From NCBI RefSeq assembly GCF_017829975.1, contig NZ_JAEEGA010000004.1:124001-188000 (forward strand): DNA of 64,000 bases. Reading direction: 5' to 3'. The notes beneath the pieces were generated by a model. It did no database searches. It saw nothing but the letters and a program-made list of their open reading frames with translations, and was not told the origin of the DNA. Positions within the stretch are counted from its first letter, which is position 1. Every line of letters begins with the position of its first letter. The translations under genes were made by a program, and so were the position numbers. The stretch is from Vagococcus allomyrinae (lineage in GTDB: Bacteria; Bacillota; Bacilli; Lactobacillales; Vagococcaceae). Positions 36,763 through 47,040 of this stretch are shown piece by piece.

Positions 36763-38058
36763 TTATTGAATTTGTTGTTCGACTTGCTTTTGAATATTGT
36801 CCAAGCCTTTATCAACATCTTCACCCTTCTTAATGCCCACAAGTTCAGCCATTAGCGCGCTATCAGCTTCCCATGTATACATACCAAAATTAACCCCTTT
36901 AACATCCTTCGACCATTTAGAGAAATCTTCGTAAATTTTTTGCCCGTTAAAGAATGCTTGCGGCTCTGTATAAGCAGCACTTGTAAAGGCTGGTGAATAC
37001 ATGGAACTAATGCCATGCTTGCTCAATAACGTGTCATAAAGCTCAACACTCCCCGCGAAGGTCTGATTGAGAAAATCAATTGCCTCGTCTTGAACATCAC
37101 TTGTTGATAAGACATACCAGCTGGAACCACCTAACTCTGTCGCGTTGACAGATTCAGGAATAGCTAATCGAGGCATTGGAGCCACGCCCCATTTACCACT
37201 CTGAGATTCTTCCGCAATAATCGACGGGGTAATCCAGCAACCAGTTGGCACTGTTGCCACCTCTCCACCATTAAAGCCAGCAACAAATTCGCTCCAGCCA
37301 CTGTTTGTTTTGACAATACCAGAATCCATCAGTCGTTTATATTGTTCAATCGTCTCTTTGATGACCTTGTTTTTAGCAATGTCTACTTCACCATTTTGAT
37401 CGAAGAACCATGTTCCAGCTGACTGCATCATCATTCGCAAAAGTCCGCCATCTTCAGGATCCTGAGTTAACATTGGATGTTTGGTTTTTTCCATAACATC
37501 TTTGCCAATCTCTATATAGCGATCCCAAGTAATATTTTCCAAATCTTTCGCCTCATAACCAGCCTCTTCCAGATAGTCCCTGCGGAAATACAAACCAGCC
37601 ACAGCTGCACCAAAAGGTAGACCGTAAGTATCCCCCTCAACAGTCATAAAATCAACAGATGTCGCAAAATCATCATAGTCAATTTGATCTGTTAAGGGCG
37701 CAAAAGCACCTGGATAAGAAGACAAGTACTTGATCGCATTTAAATTTTCAATTAATACGACATCTGGTAACCCTTCTTTTTGCCCTGAAGCTAAATTTGT
37801 ATGTAATTTTTGTTCCAAGTCAGCCTTGGCGTAATCAACAACTTCAATCGTAACGTCTTGATTTTCTTTTTCAAAAATGGCCTTAGCTTCTTCTAAAGCT
37901 GCCACATTATAGGCCGGATCCCACGCCCAAACTGTCACAGTTTTTTTTCCATCTGCCTCTTCTTCTTTTTCCACTTTGTTACCTCCACTAGAGCACCCTG
38001 CTAATCCCATGATAACTAACATACTTACCGCTAAGATCTTTATTCCTTTTGACTTCAC
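36763..38058 (-). CDS. Sugar-binding lipoprotein of the ABC importer
   Basis: About 431 residues from GTG 38058. The longer TTG frame begins inside the GGAGGG that serves this GTG. Lipoprotein signal peptide with lipobox GLAGC, an acidic linker, then the extracellular solute-binding domain (family 1) with VWAWDPAYNVAALEEAK and ENLNAIKYLSS. It delivers a sugar to the two permeases downstream. It has its own promoter with a cre-like box and is followed by a stem-loop, giving a high-expression position. Confidence 0.9.
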   Translation of the reverse strand: MKSKGIKILAVSMLVIMGLAGCSSGGNKVEKEEEADGKKTVTVWAWDPAYNVAALEEAKAIFEKENQDVTIEVVDYAKADLEQKLHTNLASGQKEGLPDVVLIENLNAIKYLSSYPGAFAPLTDQIDYDDFATSVDFMTVEGDTYGLPFGAAVAGLYFRRDYLEEAGYEAKDLENITWDRYIEIGKDVMEKTKHPMLTQDPEDGGLLRMMMQSAGTWFFDQNGEVDIAKNKVIKETIEQYKRLMDSGIVKTNSGWSEFVAGFNGGEVATVPTGCWITPSIIAEESQSGKWGVAPMPRLAIPESVNATELGGSSWYVLSTSDVQDEAIDFLNQTFAGSVELYDTLLSKHGISSMYSPAFTSAAYTEPQAFFNGQKIYEDFSKWSKDVKGVNFGMYTWEADSALMAELVGIKKGEDVDKGLDNIQKQVEQQIQ

Positions 38059-38110
38059 AATAAATCCCTCCAATTCTTGATTTTAAATAACACATATTCC
38101 TGATATAACC

Positions 38111-38139
38111 AGTATAATACAGCGCTTTCAAAGGGTAAA
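38111..38139 (-). promoter_or_regulatory. Promoter of the binding-protein/transport/glycosidase unit
   Basis: On the minus strand TTTACC (38134-38139), 17-nt spacer, TATACT (38111-38116). The cre-like box fills the spacer. Confidence 0.65.
38117..38131 (-). promoter_or_regulatory. cre-like box in the importer promoter
   Basis: TTGAAAGCGCTGTAT matches WTGNAANCGNWNNCW at 14 of 15 positions (A for C at position 14) and lies wholly within the promoter spacer, where CcpA would block RNA polymerase. Confidence 0.68.
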
Positions 38140-38180
38140 TGGACGATACCTTAGAAAACTAGACTATCTTACACAAAATC

Positions 38181-39206
38181 TCACGTGGCAAAAAAGGACC
38201 AAGTTGTTTGACGATGAAACAATTCTCCAAGTTCGAGCCAGTGATTAGGAAACTGAGGATGAGTCACCGCATCTGGATAATCTTGTGTTTCTAGAGCTAT
38301 TCCACCGTATTTGATGCAAGGTTGTCCCTTAAAATGATTGCCAGTATAAACAATCATCACTGGATTATGACAGGTAATCAATACCTTTCGACCACTTTTT
38401 GCATGAGATAAACTGCCAATATAAGTAGTCGTATGACTCAATAAGAATGGATGATTTAAGCCATCCTCCTGCTGAATTTGAGAATCTGTAGAGAAAAGTA
38501 CCTCTGATAATTGGCGGCTAGCTCGTAGATCAAAAACAGTTCCTTCAACTGGTTGACTATCGCCTGTTGGTAAGTGTTCATTCCCTAAAGGTAAATAATT
38601 AGCACTATTAATCCATAAATGGTGATCCAAAATGGACGTTCTTTTACTGCCAGATAAATTGAAATAGGTGTGATTCGTTGGATTTAACAGTGTTTTTCGA
38701 TCCGCATAACCTTCATACTCAATCTTCAACGTATCTTGGTATAACGTAAAGCGAATGTTCATTTCCAAATTTCCAGGATACCCACTTTCCAAATGAGGTG
38801 ACTGTCGCCTAAATAGAATAATCAACTGGTCCACCTTTTCTTCAATTCGATAGCTCCAAAAGGTATTATCAAAACCAATCTCCCCACCATGCAGATGATT
38901 AACCCCTTCATTACAAACTAACTGTACACTTTTGTCATTTCCCCACTTTCCCTTACGAATTCGTCCTGCCACCCTTCCAACAGCACTACCAATAAAGCTT
39001 CGCTCCGCCAGATAATCCTCAACTTTTTCAAAATTCACCACAATATTTTCCTTTTGCCCCCACCTGTCCTTTGTCGCCAAATGCGTAATGGTTGCCCCAT
39101 AATTCAGCAGTGACAAATCAAAATTGGTCCCTTCGATACAGATTTCTTCTAGGTCATGCTTCCCTTGAACAGTGGTCTTGACCACCTTTACTTTATATTT
39201 AGTCAT
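38181..39206 (-). CDS. galM: Aldose 1-epimerase (galactose mutarotase)
   Basis: 341 residues from ATG 39206, preceded by GGAGCGAGG; the longer TTG frame overlaps that site. Catalytic motifs NPTNHTYFNLSG (general acid His) and a Glu in GIALETQDYPDA, plus GRVAGRI and NGVNHLHGG-like sequence. It interconverts the alpha and beta anomers of galactose released by the two glycosidases. Standard length. Confidence 0.9.
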   Translation of the reverse strand: MTKYKVKVVKTTVQGKHDLEEICIEGTNFDLSLLNYGATITHLATKDRWGQKENIVVNFEKVEDYLAERSFIGSAVGRVAGRIRKGKWGNDKSVQLVCNEGVNHLHGGEIGFDNTFWSYRIEEKVDQLIILFRRQSPHLESGYPGNLEMNIRFTLYQDTLKIEYEGYADRKTLLNPTNHTYFNLSGSKRTSILDHHLWINSANYLPLGNEHLPTGDSQPVEGTVFDLRASRQLSEVLFSTDSQIQQEDGLNHPFLLSHTTTYIGSLSHAKSGRKVLITCHNPVMIVYTGNHFKGQPCIKYGGIALETQDYPDAVTHPQFPNHWLELGELFHRQTTWSFFAT

Positions 39207-39278
39207 CTTTATCACGCCTCGCTCCAACATCTAACCTAAGCCATCAATATAATTTGAGTGCTAAAAATCTAGGAAGAA

Positions 39279-39319
39279 AATATCTGAAAACCACTTTTCT
39301 AAACCGGCTTTCAGATATT
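39279..39319 (-). terminator. Terminator between the DUF5107 and galM genes
   Basis: AATATCTGAAA and TTTCAGATATT pair around a 19-nt loop; on the minus strand it is followed by TTTTCTTCC. Partial termination is likely, because galM has no obvious promoter of its own. Confidence 0.7.
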
Positions 39320-39323
39320 ACAA

Positions 39324-42300
39324 TTATCCTCTATCAATCATCGCTAAGTGTTGCTTAGCCCCTTGGTGACTGCCATCCTGTTCAAGAACGCTCAAAAAGT
39401 AATCCGAGGCTTCTTGATGATTGTTTAACCCCAAATTTCCGAGCCCCATCAAATATTCACAATAAAGCTGATTTTCTTCTTGGAGATCTCGTTTAAAGAC
39501 GACTGTTTCAGGCAACGAAACAGCAAAATAGTCATAGGTTATCACATCAAAAAGATGAAGTTCACCATATCGAATTAACCCATGAAAACAACTTTTCGCC
39601 TCTTTCATACGACCTAGGGCTGCCAAGGCTAAGCCTTTGTATAAGATGCTATCTGCTGGCTGATCATAATAATAGAGCACACTTTCTGGTTGACTTACAC
39701 CTACGCTGGCTTTTTGATAATAACTATTGGCTTGTTCCTGATTTCCCATAGCCTCATAAGCTTTAGCGATAAAATAGTCCGAAATATTATCTTGAGCATT
39801 TGGTAACTTGCCTTCCCCTAAACTATGCGGAAAAGATTGTGAGTGACTCAATAAGTCGATGGCTTTCGTAGGATCGCACGTCAACAACTTTTTGGCTTCT
39901 TCAACCAAGGCAAAGATATACTGACCACTGACTTTCCCTTCACCACCTTCCCACGGATGAAACTGTCTTGATTTCAAACAACTCAAAGCCTTTTGATGCT
40001 TACCCTGATTGTTTAATAAAGAGATGTACACAATGTATAAATCATCTCGTTGCTCAGTTACAGTCAGATGCTTCTCCAATAGGTCAATACGTTCTTCAAC
40101 TGATGCCCCTCGCCTTTTCATCACTAATTCCAACTCCATCAGGACTCTAGCATCGGTTGAATCTAGTTCAAACGCTTGTTTCAACATGGACTCAGCTAAT
40201 TTTATTTGATCATAATTATTGTAATAGCCAAAGGACAGATTGCGGTAAACAGTCGGATATAATGGATTTAGTTTCATACTCGCTTCCCACAACTCAATCG
40301 CTTCTTGGTAGCGCTTTTTATCATAAAACAGATTACCTAAATAGTATCGGGCAAAGCTTGTTTGTTCTGGTAATAAATTAATAGCTAGTTCTAAGACCTT
40401 AATCTCTGCTAATTTATTAGGAAAACAGTAATCTGGACATAAACTCTCTCCTCTTAGCACAGCCTCCTTAGCCATTTGTTCGTAGCCTTGTTGATGATAA
40501 ACATACCCTTGGTAATAGGCAGTTAACGGGGAGCTAGGAGCCTTTTCCAAAATCTCCAAGGCCTCATCCAACAATCCCCAACTAAGATAATCCCAGGCCA
40601 GTTCCAAATAATTGTTTAACTCCCCCCGCATGACCTGTTGCCACTTTTCTTGATGTCCCTCTTTAAAATGTTCATAATGACTTCCCAAATCCAACGGATC
40701 AACGACAAAATTTGCTTTTAGCAGATCCGTCGTTTCGTTTCCAAGTTGTCTTAGTAAAGCTATTTTTAACACACGAGCTTTCATATGATGCTGGTTTTTG
40801 ACTAAACACTTGTCAATCAGCGTAATCGCCTCATGGAAGTGTTTAAGTTTGGCTTCATGACAAGCTAGCTGATAAAAGGCAGCTGACTGAGTATCTTCGC
40901 TCCACGTTGCTTTATAAAAATGATTAACGCTCTCTTCAGCCTTTCCTAATTCTACTTGTACGAGACCTAGATTAAAAGAAGGTTCTCCATAATAAGGATT
41001 AGGTGTTTTCCATTTTTGCTTCGTCACAGCTTTTTGCAGATAACTTTCACTTTCTTGAAAAAGACCGCGTTTAAAGAGAAACACCCCATACCCATTATTC
41101 AAACGAATGTCTGTTTGATCACGTTTTAAGCCTTCAAGGTAATACGCTTCTGCCTCAAGTGTTGCATGACGGTACTGTTCAATATGAGTCGCTGCTAAAA
41201 ATAATTCTTCGGTACTTTTTAACTCTTCTGGTGGCAACAAAGCTTCAGCTGGCTCTGGTAAGGCTTGAAGCTGATCCTTCATACCTCGATAACTCACAAG
41301 AATCTGCCCCTTTTGATCACATACTGTAATACTGACATCTTCATTAATTTTTGTAAGAGACGTTTTAAAAGAATCTTCAAAATAGGAAAAGGGGCTTAAG
41401 TCAATTTCCTTTTCATAAAGATATTTTCCAAGGTGAGAAACAATCACATTGACTTGTTTTCGCGCTTTTGTTCCATAAACCACGAGTTTTAAACAATCGC
41501 CTTCTATTTCCAAGTTCACTGCGGCCTCAATAGTGGCATTTTTTACATGTCCAACTCCCTTGTAGGGCATGAAATATTGTTTAAATTCCTTCTCTTCGTA
41601 AGGCTTCAACCAAGTGAAATCGGGTTGATTATCAGTGAATACGCCTGTCATTAATTCAGTATAAGGGCCATCTTCATCCGTCAAGTTTCGATCCCAGGAT
41701 AAACCAAAATCACTATTTCCCCAGACCCACTGTTTTTTCCCAGGAGAAATATGGTGATTGGCCACATGTAACAATCCAGCCTTTTTCTCCTCATCATAAT
41801 TGCCAATAAAATCATAATCTGAGTGATATGCCATATAGGAGGTTGGCACTTCGATATTTTTATAACGAGAAATATCCACCCCTGCTGAATAATCATATTT
41901 GTAGTAAGTACCAGTTGCAATCGGGAAATCTGATACCGCCCGCTTACCATGATCCATTACAGCATGCACATCTGGAGGGAATATTGACACTGTGTGGTCA
42001 TTCGCAGGCACAGCAGGATTAGCCCACCATAAAAAAGTCTGAGGTGTGTCCGTCCGATTATATACCTTGCCAGTAATCTCAATATAAGCTGAATCCGGGT
42101 ATAAGGTAAACCCGGCCATCCCTTTGGTCCCATACATTTTATCCACTTCACTTACCCATACCGTTTTACTACCGTCATCATTGTAAGAAATCTCGTATTC
42201 TGTTGGCATATAAGTTGATGGACGATGATGCTGGGGCCAATTAAACTCAATACCACCAGAAATCCAAGGGCCTATTAAGCCAACCAACGCAGGCTTAATC

Positions 42301-42596
42301 ACCTGATTGTAATAAACAAAATCATAATCATTCGTCTTGTCATATGCTCGCTGAATCCTACCACCCAAAGTAGGTAAAATAACGACTTTTAAATACTGAT
42401 TTTCCAACATCACTGCGGGATAAGCCACATCAATCTTCTCATCCATTATTCTTTCAGTCATTCCATGAGGATAGACCTTTCCACTACTCCCTTGATAAAC
42501 CCTCTTCTCAAAAAACAAGGGATTTTTATCAGGTTCTGACGTTTGATAGGTTGGCATGATAATCGTTTCTTCCCAAACCTTGACATTTTCTGACAT
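39324..42596 (-). CDS. DUF5107/TPR protein of sugar-utilisation loci
   Basis: 1090 residues. The N-terminal third (about 10-340) is a DUF5107 domain, a galactose-mutarotase-like beta-sandwich with LPTLGGRIQRAYDK and GIEFNWPQHH. The remainder (about 450-1085) is a string of tetratricopeptide repeats (e.g. RYYLGNLFYDKKRYQEAIEL). No signal peptide. The family recurs next to ABC importers and glycosidases; its biochemical role is not established. It opens the minus-strand galactoside operon and is divergent from the AraC regulator. Confidence 0.85.
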   Translation of the reverse strand: MSENVKVWEETIIMPTYQTSEPDKNPLFFEKRVYQGSSGKVYPHGMTERIMDEKIDVAYPAVMLENQYLKVVILPTLGGRIQRAYDKTNDYDFVYYNQVIKPALVGLIGPWISGGIEFNWPQHHRPSTYMPTEYEISYNDDGSKTVWVSEVDKMYGTKGMAGFTLYPDSAYIEITGKVYNRTDTPQTFLWWANPAVPANDHTVSIFPPDVHAVMDHGKRAVSDFPIATGTYYKYDYSAGVDISRYKNIEVPTSYMAYHSDYDFIGNYDEEKKAGLLHVANHHISPGKKQWVWGNSDFGLSWDRNLTDEDGPYTELMTGVFTDNQPDFTWLKPYEEKEFKQYFMPYKGVGHVKNATIEAAVNLEIEGDCLKLVVYGTKARKQVNVIVSHLGKYLYEKEIDLSPFSYFEDSFKTSLTKINEDVSITVCDQKGQILVSYRGMKDQLQALPEPAEALLPPEELKSTEELFLAATHIEQYRHATLEAEAYYLEGLKRDQTDIRLNNGYGVFLFKRGLFQESESYLQKAVTKQKWKTPNPYYGEPSFNLGLVQVELGKAEESVNHFYKATWSEDTQSAAFYQLACHEAKLKHFHEAITLIDKCLVKNQHHMKARVLKIALLRQLGNETTDLLKANFVVDPLDLGSHYEHFKEGHQEKWQQVMRGELNNYLELAWDYLSWGLLDEALEILEKAPSSPLTAYYQGYVYHQQGYEQMAKEAVLRGESLCPDYCFPNKLAEIKVLELAINLLPEQTSFARYYLGNLFYDKKRYQEAIELWEASMKLNPLYPTVYRNLSFGYYNNYDQIKLAESMLKQAFELDSTDARVLMELELVMKRRGASVEERIDLLEKHLTVTEQRDDLYIVYISLLNNQGKHQKALSCLKSRQFHPWEGGEGKVSGQYIFALVEEAKKLLTCDPTKAIDLLSHSQSFPHSLGEGKLPNAQDNISDYFIAKAYEAMGNQEQANSYYQKASVGVSQPESVLYYYDQPADSILYKGLALAALGRMKEAKSCFHGLIRYGELHLFDVITYDYFAVSLPETVVFKRDLQEENQLYCEYLMGLGNLGLNNHQEASDYFLSVLEQDGSHQGAKQHLAMIDRG

Positions 42597-42620
42597 TCTA
42601 GCGCCTCCTTAAATTATTTC

Positions 42621-42650
42621 GTAATCCTACATTTGTTTCTGTAGATTACC
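42621..42650. promoter_or_regulatory. Imperfect inverted repeat, possible AraC operator
   Basis: GTAATCCTACA-tttgtttc-TGTAGATTAC: ten base pairs with one bulged C. It lies in the divergent region just above the DUF5107 ribosome binding site and below a TATTAT -10 (42654-42659). It could bind the AraC-type regulator or form a leader hairpin. Confidence 0.4.
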
Positions 42651-42752
42651 CATATAATATCGTGATAGCGCCACCAAAAACATAGTCTATATTAATTAAT
42701 CATGGATTATCTTGCACTTTTTTGTTAAACTCCTGTTAAGGAGGTGATTTTA

Positions 42753-43658
42753 GTGAATCACATTAAAAAGAAGGACGGGTTTAAAGATGAACGTCATATT
42801 ATCATACCGCCAGGGCTTTTACAGGAAGCTAAAGAGCATCCCTTAGTTGAAGGCACGTTACTTAATGAATTAGGTTACTACCCTTCTGCAAGGTACCATT
42901 ACCGTGAACGTTATAATGAAAATGTAGAAAATATTCTCATCTATTGTCTTGAGGGAGAAGGAACCATTGAAATCAACAATAGTCAGCGTTTTATCTTAAC
43001 TAGAGGGACACTCTTTATCATTCCAGAAAACACAGCTCATCGTTATTATTCCGATGGAGATGATCCTTGGTCAATTTTATGGGCTCACTTTGAAACACCA
43101 CTTTCAGATTATTTTGAATTAAATCGTTTAATACCAATTGCCATATCGTCACCTGAAAAAAATGCCTTAATTCAATCTCACTTTATTAACTTATTTGACA
43201 TAGCCGAAAAAACTCTTTCCTTAGGAAATATTATATGTACTTCCCAGTTAATCAAACTAATTTTAACAGAAATTGTCTATCTTAAAGATGGCTTGTCCAA
43301 CGACAAGCAAAATAGCTATTTGACCAAGAGCATCCGCTACTTAAACGAACATCTGTCAGAAAGTATTTCCCTAGTTGAACTGGCGACTTATTTAAATATT
43401 TCTCAAAGTTATCTCAGCAGTATTTATAACAAGTATCTGAACACCTCACCCATTGACTACTTAATTCAGATCCGTATTGAACAAGCTTGCCGTTATTTAA
43501 AAATGACTGATCTAAAAATTTATGAGATTGCCAAAAAAGTCGGCTATCAGGACCCTTACTATTTTTCACGGATTTTCAAAAAAATAACCGGCTTTACCCC
43601 AAAAAATTACCGCCAACAGACCAATCACGGGACTCAACAGATGACAGCCAGAAAATAG
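42753..43658 (+). CDS. AraC-family regulator of the galactoside operon
   Basis: 301 residues from GTG 42753, 5 nt after the perfect AAGGAGGTGA; the first GTG of the frame (42744) lies inside that site. N-terminal cupin sensor domain (about 25-140: CLEGEGTIEIN, TRGTLFIIPENTAHRY, WSILWAHF) and C-terminal double helix-turn-helix (about 195-295) ending GYQDPYYFSRIFKKITGFTPKNYR. The layout is that of RafR/MsmR-type activators that sense an alpha-galactoside. Divergent position makes it the likely activator. Confidence 0.9.
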   Translation: MNHIKKKDGFKDERHIIIPPGLLQEAKEHPLVEGTLLNELGYYPSARYHYRERYNENVENILIYCLEGEGTIEINNSQRFILTRGTLFIIPENTAHRYYSDGDDPWSILWAHFETPLSDYFELNRLIPIAISSPEKNALIQSHFINLFDIAEKTLSLGNIICTSQLIKLILTEIVYLKDGLSNDKQNSYLTKSIRYLNEHLSESISLVELATYLNISQSYLSSIYNKYLNTSPIDYLIQIRIEQACRYLKMTDLKIYEIAKKVGYQDPYYFSRIFKKITGFTPKNYRQQTNHGTQQMTARK

Positions 43659-43698
43659 CTAACTCACCAAAAAGCTGTCAATTTTACACATATCAAAT

Positions 43699-43731
43699 AA
43701 GTCAATCTCCCCCATATCAAGAGATTGACTT
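43699..43731. terminator. Bidirectional terminator between araC-type and ABC genes
   Basis: AAGTCAATCTC and GAGATTGACTT pair over 11 bp around an 11-nt loop between convergent genes; T tract modest. Confidence 0.75.
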
Positions 43732-43743
43732 ATAATAATAACA

Positions 43744-46326
43744 CTACTCATCACGACCGTGCAGTCGTTCGACAATACTTTCTTCGGTCACTTTTTTATA
43801 AGATAATAGAGGAATCACCACGCAAAAGACCATCAATAAGATGATAATTACGATAAAAGGCACAACAGGGAACTCGTAGGTTGCATAACCAATCCGCGAT
43901 TTTAAGACCTTATAAACAAGTTTTAAACTAATCACCCCTACCGTACTTAATAAGCCAACGACAACTAAGCTATAAGCCAGTCCCTCCATGACCAGTAGCC
44001 AACGAAGCTGCTGACGAACCATTCCCACACTTTCTAGAATGGCTAATTCTCGCTTACGGCTGATAATATTCATCATAACTGTATTAAAGAAATTGGCTAA
44101 GCCTAAAACTACCATCAACAGACTGACAGCATACATGGTAATCTTAATCGTTCTGATTTCATCTTGAGCATCTGCAAGAAAATCAGAATTAATATTCACC
44201 CACGGCAACATCTGATCGCGCTGACTAGGTTTAACGACACTTTCCTTCTGACTAAACCAACGTTTCATTACTTTTTTAGCTGCTGGCTCTGCTTCGGAAT
44301 CGACATCTATTTCTACTTTAAAGGCTCGAGGTCTTAAGCCCAAATTAGCCAAACCTTTTTCACTAATGATAATATCAGGAGCAGTTAAGCCAAAACTAAT
44401 GTGAAGATTCGGATAATCGTCAGTCTCGGGAGCAATGAAACCAGAAAAGGTCATATTACCTAATCCTTCTCCTTGATAATTTGCTAAACTAATTTGTTGA
44501 CCAATCACTTTTTCTGCCACAAGCTTCATCGTTGGCGAAAAAGTTCCGAAACTATTCGCTACAACTCCCGTGCCATTTTTGAAACTTTCTAAATCAATTG
44601 CCAACTGATGTTTCAAGACATAGGCTTCAAATTCTTTGATATAAGCCTCATCTGCTACCAATACCGGGGCGTAATAATCCTTGAGCAAGGCTTTTGCGGC
44701 CTCTTTATCATCTTCTTTTATTTGCTGCTCCTGCAGTCGAAAATCAGCTTTTAAGGCAACTTGCCAAACCGGTTCATTAGCATCTAGAAAAACAAAATCT
44801 CCTGCGACGACATTTACTTTTTCAATACCTGGTAAATTGGCAAAAAAAGTTAAATCTTCTTGATCAACAGGTAAAAAATCATCTCGATAATCCTCCGACC
44901 AACTTGGATTATAAGAATTTTCTACTGTAAAATCGGGAAATAAAGCGAAATTATTTGTATAATCCAGTCCTTCTGTCACTAAAAATGAAGCCAAAGCAAT
45001 GGTTAAACCGATAAATAGAGACAAAACAGTGATGATAAAGCGTTTGAGATCACGAGTGCCATTGCGCCAAGCCATTTGATAGAGCCTGCTTCCTGATTTG
45101 GCTTTTCTGACCTTTCCCTCAATAGGAGAGTACTTGAGAGCTTCTAAAGGAGCTAAGCGGCTAATTTTCCGCACAGGTAGCATGATACTAAGAAAGGCAA
45201 TCACGATCGCAATTCCGCAAGCAATGAACAATAAACTCGGACTAAATCGAATTAAATCACTGGAAACCCCATAATTACGCAAGTAGTAGTTGGCTAAAAT
45301 TAGTGGCAGAATCCCCTGAACAACTAAGACACTCAAAAGACTACCAATGCCCACGCCGATCAAGCCAATCAGCCAAATCTGACGATAGATGATCTTTCTG
45401 ATTTGCTTGTCCGTCGTCCCAATCGTCTTTAACAAACCATAGTACTGAACATCTTTTCCTAATGAAATCGCCATAACGTTATAATTCAATAAAAAGACAC
45501 ATAAAAAGAGAACGCCACTGGCCAAGATGGCGATATCATAGCCGCCAACAGTTTGTCTAACAACATTGTAATTAGCCGAATTGCCTCCGTCAAAACGCTG
45601 AACGTCATCTCTAGTCGCCACATCCTGATACAATTTCTTTTCAACTTGTTTGCCCGTAAATCGATTGGCTTGCTTTAAGAAAATCACCGTCGGCTCAATA
45701 CCTGGACCACTTAAATCTTTAAAATAAGCTTCTGAAAAATAGCCGATAGGCGGTCCAAAAATCGGGGGCACATAATCCGTGTAATAAGCTGACAAACGAA
45801 AGGTGTCAAAACTAGTGATATCTCGATCACGATAAATTTCCACCGGGATCTCCATGCCAACGACTGGGTTCTGAATCCCCATTTCAGCTAACCCACGAAT
45901 TGAAAGCATTAACTCATCTTTCGCCTGAGGGAATTTTCCTATTATATCTGTGTAAGCAGGAGCATAAAAGGTGTCAAACATCTTCTCTCCAACAAAAACA
46001 CTGGCAAAGACGTTTTCTTGATCAACTCGCCCGTCAGCAAAATAAGTCATTACCCCAGTGTCTGTTAAGTAATTTAATGACTCTAACTGCTTAATTTGTC
46101 TATTAGTCGGGTGTTCAAGGGAGGAGCTGGCTGTATTGCCATGTTCCCGCACTTCCATCGTATACTCGGCATTAATCCGACCTAACATGATCGAGAAAAT
46201 ACTATAAATAACCATAATTGTCAGGGCGACCGCCGCTATCATCAAACGATTGCGATTTTTATTATGCTTGTAACTGGCAATACTTAAACTTTGAATCACA
46301 GCGTTGTTATTATTAGGGGTTGTCAT
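43744..46326 (-). CDS. ABC transporter permease with two FtsX-type domains
   Basis: 860 residues. One N-terminal membrane helix (about 28-50), an extracellular domain, three helices of a first FtsX domain (about 260-390), a helix near 430, a large extracellular region (about 455-720), and three helices of a second FtsX domain (about 730-850). Such two-domain permeases work with MacB/LolD-type ATPases in peptide or lipoprotein export and antimicrobial peptide resistance (Vex- and Bce-like). Five nt after the ATPase gene, and near an intramembrane-sensing kinase, as in peptide-resistance modules. Confidence 0.85.
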   Translation of the reverse strand: MTTPNNNNAVIQSLSIASYKHNKNRNRLMIAAVALTIMVIYSIFSIMLGRINAEYTMEVREHGNTASSSLEHPTNRQIKQLESLNYLTDTGVMTYFADGRVDQENVFASVFVGEKMFDTFYAPAYTDIIGKFPQAKDELMLSIRGLAEMGIQNPVVGMEIPVEIYRDRDITSFDTFRLSAYYTDYVPPIFGPPIGYFSEAYFKDLSGPGIEPTVIFLKQANRFTGKQVEKKLYQDVATRDDVQRFDGGNSANYNVVRQTVGGYDIAILASGVLFLCVFLLNYNVMAISLGKDVQYYGLLKTIGTTDKQIRKIIYRQIWLIGLIGVGIGSLLSVLVVQGILPLILANYYLRNYGVSSDLIRFSPSLLFIACGIAIVIAFLSIMLPVRKISRLAPLEALKYSPIEGKVRKAKSGSRLYQMAWRNGTRDLKRFIITVLSLFIGLTIALASFLVTEGLDYTNNFALFPDFTVENSYNPSWSEDYRDDFLPVDQEDLTFFANLPGIEKVNVVAGDFVFLDANEPVWQVALKADFRLQEQQIKEDDKEAAKALLKDYYAPVLVADEAYIKEFEAYVLKHQLAIDLESFKNGTGVVANSFGTFSPTMKLVAEKVIGQQISLANYQGEGLGNMTFSGFIAPETDDYPNLHISFGLTAPDIIISEKGLANLGLRPRAFKVEIDVDSEAEPAAKKVMKRWFSQKESVVKPSQRDQMLPWVNINSDFLADAQDEIRTIKITMYAVSLLMVVLGLANFFNTVMMNIISRKRELAILESVGMVRQQLRWLLVMEGLAYSLVVVGLLSTVGVISLKLVYKVLKSRIGYATYEFPVVPFIVIIILLMVFCVVIPLLSYKKVTEESIVERLHGRDE

Positions 46327-46331
46327 TTTGA

Positions 46332-47006
46332 TTACTCCTTTCCGATCGCAATCTGACCATCTTCAATTTTGATGATCCGATCAGCTAGCTGAGCAACTTT
46401 TTCATCATGGGTAACCACGGCAATCGTTTGATGAAAGTCAAAAGCCAACGTCTTCAAAAAACCAACCACTTCAATCGTATTTTGCGAATCAAGATTACCA
46501 GTCGGTTCATCCGCCAAAATAATCGTTGGCCGAGCTACCAAAGCTCGAGCAATTGCCACCCGTTGTTGCTGTCCACCAGAAAGTTGGTTGGGCATTTGTG
46601 CTAATTTATCACTGATTTTTAATTTCTCCACCACTTCCATGACAAACTCCTCGTCAATTGTGACACCGTCTAACTTTAATGGGAGGACAATGTTTTCATA
46701 AACCGATAATATCGGCATCAAATTGTAACTTTGAAAAACAAAACCTAAATTACGTCGTCTAAAAATCGTTAATTCAGTTTGTTTCATTTGGCTTAAATGT
46801 TGCCCCCGAATCAACACATCGCCACTTGTGGGAAAATCCAACCCACCGATCAGATGAAGCAACGTGCTTTTGCCACTGCCAGAACTGCCGACAATCGCCA
46901 CAAATTCCCCTTCATCAATCGACAAATTGACTTGTTTCAAAGCGTCAACTTGATTCGTTTTTTCGCCATAGGTTTTTGTTAAATCAACCGTTTGTATAAT
47001 ACTCAT
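46332..47006 (-). CDS. ABC transporter ATPase (LolD/MacB type)
   Basis: 224 residues from ATG 47006 (MSIIQTVDL), with GTGGAG just upstream; 18 further residues in the frame lack a site. Walker [13 protein letters not shown] loop, signature LSGGQQQR, Walker [12 protein letters not shown], and a switch His in VTHDEK. Mechanotransmission family partner of the two-domain FtsX permease downstream. Confidence 0.92.
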   Translation of the reverse strand: MSIIQTVDLTKTYGEKTNQVDALKQVNLSIDEGEFVAIVGSSGSGKSTLLHLIGGLDFPTSGDVLIRGQHLSQMKQTELTIFRRRNLGFVFQSYNLMPILSVYENIVLPLKLDGVTIDEEFVMEVVEKLKISDKLAQMPNQLSGGQQQRVAIARALVARPTIILADEPTGNLDSQNTIEVVGFLKTLAFDFHQTIAVVTHDEKVAQLADRIIKIEDGQIAIGKE

Positions 47007-47040
47007 GAGACTCCACTCCTCTTTCTTGGTTATCTTGAGT

